A DNA stretch of 64,000 nucleotides. It comes from Hymenobacter gummosus. GTDB lineage: Bacteria > Bacteroidota > Bacteroidia > Cytophagales > Hymenobacteraceae. The stretch's first letter is position 1. Every line of letters begins with the position of its first letter. Positions 1-8,400 of this stretch are shown here, one piece after another. The position numbers and the translations under genes were made by a program. Below the pieces are notes generated by a model, which worked only from the letters and a program-made list of their open reading frames with translations, ran no database searches and was not told where the DNA came from. The stretch lies in contig NZ_RXOF01000014.1 of NCBI RefSeq assembly GCF_003970915.1, positions 124,001 to 188,000 on the forward strand, written 5' to 3'.

Positions 1-26
1 AGTCCGAAAAATTTTTACGCTCAAAC

Positions 27-58
27 TTTGAGCATAGCCAAAACTTTCAGTATTCTTG
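27..58 (+). promoter_or_regulatory. possible Bacteroidota-type promoter
   Basis: A TTTG at 27-30 is followed after 20 bases by TATTCTTG at 51-58. This resembles the Bacteroidota consensus (TTTG about 19-21 bases before TAnnTTTG) with one mismatch in the -7 box. It would start a short leader about 85 bases before the ATG at 151 and could drive the whole PspA/flotillin block. It is a pattern match only. Confidence 0.35.
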
Positions 59-150
59 TACCGTAAAGCTACAAGGAATCCGGCTAGCCGCTTCTAACTG
101 GCGCTGATAATTTGAGCACTGCTACAAACGCTGCCCTTCCGCATCTGCCT

Positions 151-558
151 ATGGCCAACTCCTACTTCGCTACCATTCACCGCCACCTGCTCACCCTGGG
201 GTTCGACATCCGCCACGCCGACGAAACGGACGGCATTCTGGTAGTCGACAACCCGGAAATGGGCATCCGCAACCTGGTGCTGGGCTGCGGCGACCCGCTC
301 CTGATTCTGGAGCAGTACCTGCTGGAGCTGCCGGCGCCCTCCTGCGAGGTGTACCAGCGCCTGCTGACCAAAAACCGCGACATCATCCACGGCGCCTTCG
401 CCCTCGACGAGTCGGGCCGCAAGGTTATCTTCCGCGACACGCTGCAGATTGAGACGCTGGACATGTCGGAGCTGGAAGCCGTGCTGAACTCGCTCAGCCT
501 GCTGCTCACCGAGTTTTCCGACGAGCTGATCGGGTTTAGTAGGGGCCTGGGGGCTTAG
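151..558 (+). CDS. YbjN/CesT-like (type III chaperone fold) protein
   Basis: A 135-aa soluble protein starting MANSYFATIHRHL. I chose the ATG at 151 over an in-frame TTG at 112, which adds only a low-complexity lead. The pattern of an N-terminal helix, a strand reading GILVVDNPEMGI, another reading NLVLGCGDPLLILEQYLLE and a C-terminal helix is typical of the YbjN/CesT-Tir chaperone-like fold. It has no signal peptide or membrane segment, so it should act in the cytoplasm. It precedes pspA by about 150 bases on the same strand. By family it would be a protein-binding partner; a role as adaptor or regulator of PspA is inference from the neighbourhood. The fold call is moderate, the gene call strong. 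Confidence 0.7.
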   Translation: MANSYFATIHRHLLTLGFDIRHADETDGILVVDNPEMGIRNLVLGCGDPLLILEQYLLELPAPSCEVYQRLLTKNRDIIHGAFALDESGRKVIFRDTLQIETLDMSELEAVLNSLSLLLTEFSDELIGFSRGLGA

Positions 559-710
559 GGTCTTGGTGTCGTTCCGCCTCACCTCCACTCCCGCAGCTGT
601 TCCCATCCCCAGCTTTATTATCCTGTTCATTTTCAACGCATCGGCTCCTGGCACTTTAGATTGGCTCAACCAAGCCCCTAAGACCCCAAGCCCCTAAGAC
701 CCCAAAAGCC

Positions 711-1439
711 ATGAACATCTTCGCCCGCCTCTTCAAAATCGGCCAGGCCGAAACGCATTCGGCCATCGACCAGCTGGAAGACCCCATCAAAATGACCGAG
801 CAGGGCCTGCGCGACCTGCGCCAGGACCTCGACAAGAGCCTGCACGCCCTGGCCGAAGTGAAGGCCATGGCCATCCGCAGCCGCAACGAGGCCGAGGGCT
901 TCCGCGCCAAGGCGCTTGACTACGAAAACAAGGCCGTGCTGCTGCTGCAGCGCGCCCACAAGGGCGACCTTAACGCTGCCGAGGCCGACCGCCTGGCCAG
1001 CGAAGCGTTGGTGAAAAAAGGCGAGAACGAAGCCCACGCCACCCGCGCCGGCGAGGACCAGCAGAAGTTTGAAGCCTCCGCCGGGCAGCTGGACCAGAAC
1101 GTGCAGACGCTCAAGCAGACCATCAGCCAGTGGGACAACGAGCTGAAAACGCTCAAGGCCCGCGCCGCCGTCAGCTCGGCCACCAAGACCATCAACAAGC
1201 AGCTGGCCCAGCTCGATTCCTCGGGCACGGTGGCCCTGCTGGAGCGCATGAAGGAGAAAGTGGCCGTGGAAGAAGCCCTGGCCGAGTCGTACGGGCAGAT
1301 TGCGCAGGAAAGCAAGAGCATCGACCAGGAAATCGACAAGGCCCTGCAGACCAGCGCCGGCGGGCAAGCCGCGGCCGACCTGCAGGCCCTGAAGCAGAAG
1401 CTGGGCCTGACCGGCGCCCCTGACCAGCCCCAGCAGTAA
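711..1439 (+). CDS. pspA: PspA/IM30 family envelope-stress protein
   Basis: A 242-aa, almost entirely helical, charged protein. It starts MNIFARLFKIGQAETHSAID followed by a short EDPIKM stretch, the usual amphipathic N-terminus and hinge of PspA/IM30 proteins. Long heptad-rich coiled coils fill about residues 25-215, and the tail is Q/A/G-rich. PspA/IM30 proteins are ESCRT-III relatives that polymerise on the inner face of the cytoplasmic membrane and limit leakage under stress. The usual length is about 220-250 aa, so it is complete. It heads a co-directional set with a small membrane protein, a YqiJ-like protein and a flotillin. That neighbourhood suggests a membrane-domain maintenance module rather than the classic pspF-pspABC operon. 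Confidence 0.88.
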   Translation: MNIFARLFKIGQAETHSAIDQLEDPIKMTEQGLRDLRQDLDKSLHALAEVKAMAIRSRNEAEGFRAKALDYENKAVLLLQRAHKGDLNAAEADRLASEALVKKGENEAHATRAGEDQQKFEASAGQLDQNVQTLKQTISQWDNELKTLKARAAVSSATKTINKQLAQLDSSGTVALLERMKEKVAVEEALAESYGQIAQESKSIDQEIDKALQTSAGGQAAADLQALKQKLGLTGAPDQPQQ

Positions 1440-1467
1440 TTTCCGCCCCCTTCCGCCTTTCCCAGCT

Positions 1468-1701
1468 ATGAAAGCTCCTTTTAGCCGCCACGAAAAGAAT
1501 CTGCTGCTGATTGCTGCGGCGCTGCTGTTCGTCAGCAACTTCGCGCGCTTCGGCCACTGGTCGCATTCCAGCGTGGCCCCGACGCTGGTGCTCTTCGGCC
1601 TGACCTTCGGCATTGCCGCCATTGCGCAGTACCACAAGCGCACCAAGGCCGCCCCCCAGCCCCCGCAAACGCCGCCGCCCGGCCCGCCCCAACGGCCTTA
1701 A
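1468..1701 (+). CDS. small two-helix membrane protein
   Basis: A 77-aa protein with two hydrophobic segments, about residues 12-26 (LLLIAAALLFVSNF) and 37-54 (VAPTLVLFGLTFGIAAIA). A lysine-containing turn and a proline-rich tail (PQPPQTPPPGPPQ) follow. It begins 28 bases after the pspA stop and is probably co-transcribed with it. Small hydrophobic partners are common beside pspA genes (PspB/PspG play that part in Enterobacteria), but I see no specific similarity to them. Function is unknown; a membrane anchor or sensor for the neighbouring PspA is inference. Confidence 0.65.
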   Translation: MKAPFSRHEKNLLLIAAALLFVSNFARFGHWSHSSVAPTLVLFGLTFGIAAIAQYHKRTKAAPQPPQTPPPGPPQRP

Positions 1702-1790
1702 CCAGTCGGGACGGGCGGCCCGGCAGGGTGGCCCGCGCCGCCTACGCTTTCGGCCCGTGGCAATCTGCTTACCTTCAAGCTGCCCCCGTT

Positions 1791-2438
1791 ATGCCCATGA
1801 CCGAACTTTTACAAGCTGCCCTTTCCCCGCCCAATCTGCCGGCCACCGGCCTGCTTATCTTCGTGCTGCTCTACTGGCTCACGGTTATCGTCGGCCTGCT
1901 CGATTTCAAGACTTTAGACATTGATGTGGACGCCGACGGGCACCACGACGTCGGCCACGAAGCCCACATGGGCGTGAGCTGGCTCAACCACGCGCTGGCC
2001 TTTTTCAACCTGGGGCGGGTGCCGCTGATGGTGTTTCTGAGCTTCGTGGCCCTGCCGCTGTGGGTGGGCAGCATCCTCGCCAATCACTACACCGGCAACC
2101 GCTCCTGGCTGCTGGGCCTGCTCTTCGCCGTGCCCCTGTTTATCGGCAGCCTGCTGGTGGCCAAGGTGCTGACCACGCCCTTCGTGCACCTGTTTGCCAC
2201 CCTCGAAAAAGACCACGCCGACCACACCAACCCGGTGGGCAAAATCTGCACGGTGCTGCTGCCCACTACCCGGGAGCGGCTGGGCCAGGCGGCGGTGCGC
2301 ACCGGCGAAGTAGCCCTGACCTTGAACGTGCGCGCCGCCTCGGCCGCCACCGAGCTGCGCAAGGGCGACACGGCCCTGGTCATCGATTACGACGCGGCCG
2401 GGCGCTGCTACCTCATCGAGCCCTATGAACTATCTTAA
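1791..2438 (+). CDS. YqiJ-like (OB-fold/NfeD-like) inner-membrane protein
   Basis: About 215 aa. The reading frame is open from 1728, but the ATG at 1791 (or 1797) gives a natural N-terminus before the first membrane segment. Hydrophobic helices lie at about residues 20-40 (LLIFVLLYWLTVIVGLL), 75-95 and 105-130. The last about 70 residues are a soluble beta-rich region (VGKICTVLLPTT to CYLIEPYELS), consistent with an OB-fold as in NfeD and YqiJ proteins. In E. coli yqiJ precedes the flotillin-like gene yqiK, and here it precedes a YqiK-like flotillin by 190 bases. The expected role is assembly of the flotillin into membrane microdomains. The family call rests on topology and gene order. Confidence 0.72.
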   Translation: MPMTELLQAALSPPNLPATGLLIFVLLYWLTVIVGLLDFKTLDIDVDADGHHDVGHEAHMGVSWLNHALAFFNLGRVPLMVFLSFVALPLWVGSILANHYTGNRSWLLGLLFAVPLFIGSLLVAKVLTTPFVHLFATLEKDHADHTNPVGKICTVLLPTTRERLGQAAVRTGEVALTLNVRAASAATELRKGDTALVIDYDAAGRCYLIEPYELS

Positions 2439-2627
2439 AACCGCCATCCGTGCCAGAACCATCCAAGCTTCCTGAGTGGCCAGAAACAGTGCTGCTGATC
2501 ATCGAAATGTTGCTGACCCTACTGGAAAGCCTTGGGTAGCCTGGCAGTTGTACCGCCCACAAGCGTCCCGACTGCCCCACCAACTGTACTTAAACCTCCC
2601 CTCTCTCTGACCTCACTCCTACTCCTT

Positions 2628-4790
2628 ATGCCTGCCCAACTTTCGCTGGCCGTACTCGTCATTCTCGGCCTCTTTTTACTCGGCATCATTGCCATCATTG
2701 CCCGCATGTACCACAAGGCCGCGCAGGGCGAGGCGCTGGTGCGCACCGGCATGGGCGACACCAAAGTGTCGTTCTCGGGCATCTTCGTGGTGCCCATCCT
2801 GCACCGGCTCGAAACGATGGACATCAAGCTGAAAACCATCGTCATCGGTCGGGCCGGCAAGGAAGGGCTGGTGTGCAAGGACAACCTGCGGGCCGACGTG
2901 AAGGTGAACTTCTTCGTGCGCGTCAACAAAACCCACGAGGACGTGATGAACGTGGCCCAGAGCATCGGCGCGCACCGGGCTTCGGACCCCGCGGCGCTGG
3001 AAAACCTGTTCGACGCCAAGTTCTCGGAAGCGCTGAAAACGGTGGGCAAGCACTTCGACTTCATCGAGCTGTACAACTCCCGGGAGCAGTTCAAGCAGGA
3101 AATCGTGCGCATCATCGGCACCGACCTGAACGGCTACGTGCTCGACGACTGCGCCATCGACTACCTGGAGCAAACCCCGCTCAACGCCCTGAACCACGAC
3201 AACATCCTCGACGCGGAAGGCATCAAGAAGATTATAGCCCTGACCTCGGAACAGAAGATTCAGGCCAACAACATCGAGCGGGAAACGCAGAAGACCATCA
3301 AGAAGCAGGACGTCGAGGCCCAGGAAACCATTCTGCAGCTGGAAAAGCAACTGCTGGAAAACCAGGAAAAGCAGCGCCGCGAGGTAGCCAGCATCAAGGC
3401 CCGCGAAACCGCCGAAATTGCCAAAGTGCAGCAGGAAGAGCTGCTCAAATCGGAACGCGCCCGCCTGGCTACCGAGGAAGAGGTGCGGGTGGCCGAGCAA
3501 AACCGCGACCGGCAAATCCTGGTGGCCGAGCGCAACAAGCAACGCACCGACGCGGTGGAAACCGAGCGGGTGGCCCAGGCCAAAGCCCTCGAAATCAACG
3601 AGCGGGAGCGGATTGTGGCCCTGGCGCAGATTGAGAAGGACAAGGCCGTGGAAGAGGAGCGCAAGAACATTCAGGCCATCATCCGGGAGCGGATTGCGGT
3701 GGAAAAAGCCACCGTGCAGGAGGAGGAGCGCATCAAGGACACCCGCGCCCAGGCCCAGGCCGAGCGCGACAAGCTGGTAGCCATTACGGCCGCCAAGCAG
3801 GCTGCCGAAGCCGCTACGGTGAATACCGTGGGCGAGGCCGACATGGCCCGGCAGGCCGCCGAGCTGCGCGCCAAGCAGGCCCTCATCGACGCCGAAGCCG
3901 AGAAGGCCACGGCCGAGTTCAAGGCCCAGGCCATCCGCACCCTGGCCGAAGCCGAAGCCTCGAAAGCCACGGCCGTGGGCCTGGCCGAAGCCCAGGTGAT
4001 GCAGGCCAAAGCCACCGCCCGCCAGAAAGAAGGCGAAACCCAGGCCACCGTGCTGCAGCTTACCGCTTCCGCCGAAGCCCAGGCCATCCAGGCCAAAGCC
4101 GCCGCCCAGGCCGAAGCCGACGAGAAGCTCGGCATCGTGGCGGCCAAGGTCAACCGCGAAAAGGCCATGGTCGACGTGGAAGTTATCGACGCCATGGCCG
4201 ACGCCCAGCAGAAGAAAGGGCTGGCCGAGGTGCGCGTAAACGAGGAGAAGTTCGCGGTGGAGGCCAAGGGCATCGAGGCCAAGGCCGACGCCATGAAGAA
4301 GCTCGACGGCGTGGGCAAGGAGCACGAGGAATTCAAGCTGCGCCTGGCCAAGGACCAGGCCGTGGAGCTGGCCGAAATCAACATCCAGAAGGACATTGCG
4401 GCGGCCCAGTCGGGCGTCATTGCCGAGGCCCTGAAAGCGGCCAAAATCGACATCGTGGGCGGCGAAACGATGTTCTTCGACCAGATCATCGGCTCCATCA
4501 CCAAGGGCAAGAGCATCGACCGGGCCGTGGGCAACTCCCAGGTGCTGACTTCGGTGAAGGACACCTTCTTCGCGGCCGACGGCGGCGGGGACTTCAAAAC
4601 CAACATTACCCGCTTTATCAACCAGTTCGGGCTCAAGTCGGAGGACGTGCGCAACCTGACCATCTCGGCCCTGCTGCTGAAGCTGCTGAACAAGGCCGGC
4701 GACGAGGCTACCCGCAGCACCATCACCCAGCTGGCCAGCACGGCCCAGATGCTGGGGATTGGGGAGGCGAAGGTGAGTTCGTTGAACTAA
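2628..4790 (+). CDS. flotillin / YqiK-like SPFH protein
   Basis: About 720 aa. The frame is open from 2532, but the ATG at 2628 (MPAQLSLAVLVILGLFLLG) sits directly before the single N-terminal membrane helix and is the likely start. An SPFH/Band-7 domain follows to about residue 230 (it includes NLRADVKVNFFVRVNKTHED). Next come about 350 residues of Ala/Glu/Lys-rich coiled coil with many AEA, KA and EAQA repeats, as in flotillins. A globular C-terminus closes the protein. Flotillins form oligomeric scaffolds at membrane domains. It is longer than E. coli YqiK (about 550 aa), mainly through the coiled coil. It sits between the YqiJ-like gene and the giant AAA+ ATPase gene. Confidence 0.88.
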   Translation: MPAQLSLAVLVILGLFLLGIIAIIARMYHKAAQGEALVRTGMGDTKVSFSGIFVVPILHRLETMDIKLKTIVIGRAGKEGLVCKDNLRADVKVNFFVRVNKTHEDVMNVAQSIGAHRASDPAALENLFDAKFSEALKTVGKHFDFIELYNSREQFKQEIVRIIGTDLNGYVLDDCAIDYLEQTPLNALNHDNILDAEGIKKIIALTSEQKIQANNIERETQKTIKKQDVEAQETILQLEKQLLENQEKQRREVASIKARETAEIAKVQQEELLKSERARLATEEEVRVAEQNRDRQILVAERNKQRTDAVETERVAQAKALEINERERIVALAQIEKDKAVEEERKNIQAIIRERIAVEKATVQEEERIKDTRAQAQAERDKLVAITAAKQAAEAATVNTVGEADMARQAAELRAKQALIDAEAEKATAEFKAQAIRTLAEAEASKATAVGLAEAQVMQAKATARQKEGETQATVLQLTASAEAQAIQAKAAAQAEADEKLGIVAAKVNREKAMVDVEVIDAMADAQQKKGLAEVRVNEEKFAVEAKGIEAKADAMKKLDGVGKEHEEFKLRLAKDQAVELAEINIQKDIAAAQSGVIAEALKAAKIDIVGGETMFFDQIIGSITKGKSIDRAVGNSQVLTSVKDTFFAADGGGDFKTNITRFINQFGLKSEDVRNLTISALLLKLLNKAGDEATRSTITQLASTAQMLGIGEAKVSSLN

Positions 4791-4796
4791 GCTAAA

Positions 4797-4931
4797 ACTA
4801 GCTCCCCTCCTCAGCTGAGGAGGGGTTGGGGGTGGTTGAAAGGCTAGAGCTAGAAAGCTAAAGGCTAGATGACGTTCAGGCGACTTTCAACCACCCCTAG
4901 CCCCTCCTCAGCTGAGGAGGGGAACTAGCCG
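4797..4931. repeat. repeat family A, copy 1 (full composite palindrome)
   Basis: Two copies of a 22-nt perfect palindrome (core CCTCAGCTGAGG flanked by C-runs and G-runs) lie at 4804-4825 and 4901-4922. They are joined by outward flanks, GGTTGGGGGTGGTTGAAA on the left and its near complement TTTCAACCACCCC on the right, so the whole element is a nested inverted repeat. The loop holds AAGCTAAAGGCTAG-type filler. It ends 28 bases before the DUF559 gene. Other copies are at 5348, 23398, 27381, 28188, 43617 and 55201. Confidence 0.85.
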
Positions 4932-4958
4932 TAGCGCTAATTTTTAGATTATATCCTT

Positions 4959-5390
4959 ATGCCTGATACCGAACACATCCACAACCTCGGCCACAAGAAG
5001 GACGCGCGGCGGCAACTGCGCAACCACGCTACCACGGCCGAAGCCCTACTTTGGCGGGGACTGCAGCGCAGCCAGCTGGTTGGCCGCAAATTCCGCCGCC
5101 AACATAGCATCGGGCCGTACATCGTCGATTTCTACTGCCCGAGTGAGAAGCTGGTAGTAGAGTTAGACGGCGCGGCGCACTTCACTGCCAGCGGTGGGGC
5201 GTATGATGCGGAGCGTACAGCTTATCTGAATGGCCTCGGGTTGCGGGTGCTGCGGTTCGGGAATCGATTCGTCTTGCAACAAGCTGACAATGTATTAGCC
5301 GCGATTCAGGCGGCCTTTATTCTGGTTGCCGATAACGGGCAACGATTATCAACCACCCCTAGCCCCTCCTCAGCTGAGGAGGGGAACTAG
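4959..5390 (+). CDS. DUF559 endonuclease-domain protein (Vsr-like fold)
   Basis: A 143-aa protein. An N-terminal helix pair with RRQLRNHATTAEALLWRGLQ is followed by FRRQHSIGPYIVDFYCPS and LVVELDGAAH, the conserved core of DUF559 proteins. These share the restriction-endonuclease/Vsr-like fold, and the D...E-x-D acidic residues would bind metal. Family members are predicted DNA endonucleases with few studied examples. The gene lies between repeat A copy 1 (28 bases upstream) and half-copy 2. The last 13 residues (STTPSPSSAEEGN) and the stop codon are encoded by the repeat itself. It interrupts the flotillin/AAA+ block, so it may be an insertion that travels with, or acts on, the palindromes. 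The family call is strong; the link to the repeats is inference. Confidence 0.82.
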   Translation: MPDTEHIHNLGHKKDARRQLRNHATTAEALLWRGLQRSQLVGRKFRRQHSIGPYIVDFYCPSEKLVVELDGAAHFTASGGAYDAERTAYLNGLGLRVLRFGNRFVLQQADNVLAAIQAAFILVADNGQRLSTTPSPSSAEEGN

Positions 5391-5393
5391 TTT
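5348..5393. repeat. repeat family A, copy 2 (half element)
   Basis: Only the right half of the composite repeat is present: TCAACCACCCCTAG and the 22-nt palindrome at 5363-5384, then GAACTAG. It overlaps the 3' end of the DUF559 gene and supplies its stop codon (TAG at 5388-5390). Confidence 0.85.
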
Positions 5394-5429
5394 CTAGCCC
5401 TAGCTTCGCCTTTCAGGCTCCTGCCTCTC

Positions 5430-8400
5430 ATGGAACAAACCGCCGCGCCCCAACTCGAAACCGGCACCTACGAAATCCTGCGCAACCGCCTCAGCAAGGG
5501 CGGGGCCGAGCTGCGCCTGCGGCTGGATAAGCTCAATACCGAGCGAAAGAAAGTCTTCGGCGCGCTGGACTGGCAGCTGCTGGGCACCGGGCGCATCACC
5601 ACCGAGCACAACTGCGTGCCCATGGACATGGTGGCCCTGGGCGACAAATTCCTGTTCGGCTTCAACGTGCTGCTGGGCCTCAAAACCGAGGTGGAGCTGA
5701 CCGATATTTTCGGGGTGTACCAGTACCAGCGGCCGGAGTTTCACCCGCTGGGCGTGGAATTGCTCAATGATAAGGCCTTTACCGAGGAGCTGCGCAACCT
5801 GTACAAGTACTACAAGAAGACGCGCTTCGTGAAGTTTGCCCAGCGTGGGGAGCACCTGTTCATGGTGTTTCGGGTGGGCAAGACGGCCAGCGACATCAAG
5901 ACCTTCAAGTGGCTGGTGCAGGGCCAGACGCTGACCTACCTCGACAACCGCTCCGACCACGAGTACACCTTCCCGCCCCAGCACGAGTTCAGCTGGAAGC
6001 GCGCCACGCGGGATATGCACCGGGCCGGCAAGCACCCGCACATCAGCATCGAGGACAAGGTGTTTGTGGAGACGGTGGGCGGGGATTTGACCATCAAAGT
6101 CGAGGACAACACCAAGACCGGGCAGGGCATCTACGCCGAGCCCGTCGACAACAAGGACCAGACCCTGGACGACGCCGAAATCCACTACGCGGTGGTCGGC
6201 CAGCTGGTGCTCTTAAAGATTCGGCCCTATCAGGAGCAGCAGTTCCGCTACTTTCTCTACAACACCAAGCTGCGCCAGGCCCAGCGCCTCGATGCCCTGG
6301 CCGACGCCTGCGTGCTGCTGCCCGACGGCCACGGGCTGATTTTCCCGCACGGCTACTACCTGCAGACCGGCGACGGGAAGCAATTCGACCAGGTGCCGCC
6401 GGAGCTGGTGTTTGAGAAGCGCGTGGCGGCCCCCAACGGCGAGGATTTCCTGTACGTGTTCTTCCAGAAGGACAACGGCCTGTACCTGCTCCTCTTCTAC
6501 AACCTCATCAGCCAGAAAGTGGCCGCGCCCATCGTTTGCCACGGCTACGCCTTGTTCGAGAACGGGGAGCTGTGCTACTTCCGCGCCGACGAGGAGCCCA
6601 AGAAGCACCACACCGTGCAGATCTGGCAGACGCCCTACACGGCCCCCGACTTCCAGCTGCCCGCCGCTCAGGACGGCTACCTGGGCAAGCTCGGCAACAA
6701 GGAAATCGTGCGGGCCATGGCCGAGGCCCAGGAAGTGCTGACGCTCATCGGCAAGGACGACTCCTACACCGGCCTCTACCTCGACCTGATCCGCCGCACC
6801 ACCTCCCTTACCGACTCCTACCACTGGCTAACCGAGCCCGGCGCCGAGAAGCTGGCCGAGCCCCTGCAGGAAATCCGCCAGGCCGCCACCGCCGCCGTGG
6901 AGGAGTTCGACAAGGTGCAGCGCATCCGCCGTAGCACCCAGGAGCAAACCCAGCAGACGCTCGGCCGCGCCCAGGAGCTGCGCGAGCAAATCAAGCGCAG
7001 CGCCGATGCTACCGAAGTGCAGGCCTACGTGCAGCAGCTGGCCGACTTGCGCCAGGTGCGCGGGCAGGTCATTTCGCTGAAAGAGCTGCGCTACGTGGAC
7101 GCGCCGGCCGTGGACCGTGCCGCCGAGGAATTGCAGGGCCTCTCGCAGGAAGTGGCCCAGCGCACGGTGGATTTCCTCTTGCGCGACGACGCCCTTACCC
7201 CGTACGCGGACCGTGTGCAGGCCCTGGGCGCGGGCATCGAGCAGCTGCCGACGGTGACGGAGGCCAACAAGCTGGAACAGGAGCTGAACGGGGTGGCCGC
7301 CGAGCTGGAGCTGCTCATCGACGTGGTGGGCAACCTGCCCATTGCCGACCCGACGCAGACCACCCGCATCATCGACAATATTTCGGGCATCTACGCGGGC
7401 TTCAACCAGCTGCGCGCCGCCCTCAAGCGCCGCCGCCAGACCCTGGCCGGCTCGGAGGCCCAGGCCGAGTTTGCCGCCCAGCTCAAGCTGCTCGAACAGT
7501 CGCTGGTGAACTACCTGGACCTTTCGGACACGCCCGCCAAGTGCGACGAATACCTCTCGCGCCTGATGGTGCAGCTGGAGGAGCTGGAGGGCAAGTTTCC
7601 GGAGTTCGACCAGTTTCTGAGCCAGTTGGCCTCGCGCCGCGAAGAAGCCTACGAAGCCTTCGAGGCCCGCAAGCAAAGCCTGGTGGCCGCCCGCAACCAG
7701 CGCGCCACGGCCCTGCTGCAAGCCGCCGAGCGGATGCTCAAAGCCGTGCACGGCCGGGTGAGCAAGCTGCCCAGCATTGCCGAAATCAACAGCTACTTCG
7801 CCGCCGACCTGATGGTGGAAAAGGTGCGCCGCACCGTGGACGAGCTGCTGGCCCTGGGCGACGCGGTGAAGGCCGACGACCTCCAGTCCCGCCTGAAAAC
7901 CGTGCGCGAAGACGCCGTGCGCCAGCTCAAGGACCGCGCCGACCTCTTCACCGACGGCGGCCAAGCCGTGCGCTTCGGCCCGTACACGTTCAGCGTCAAC
8001 ACCCAGCCGCTGGAGCTGACCCTGGTGCTGCGCGACGGGGTGCTGCACTACCACCTCACCGGCACCAACTTCTTCCGCCCCGTCGAGAGCGAAGCCGTGC
8101 AGCAGGCGCGGCCCGTGTGGGAGCAGACGCTGCCCTCGGAAAACCACGATGTGTACCGCGCCGAGTTCCTGGCCGACCACCTGCTGCGCGCTGCCCAGCA
8201 CCCCCAGCCCGCCACCGACGGCGCCCCCGCCGTGCTGTCCGTTGCCGAGCTAGAACGCCTCAGCTCCGCCGAGCTGCTCGGCTACGTGCAGCAGCACATG
8301 GCCCCGCGCTACGCCGAGGGCTACCTCAAAGGCGTGCACGACCACGACGCGGCCCTGATCCTGGCGGCCCTGGTGCGCCTGACCCGCACCGCCGGCCTGC

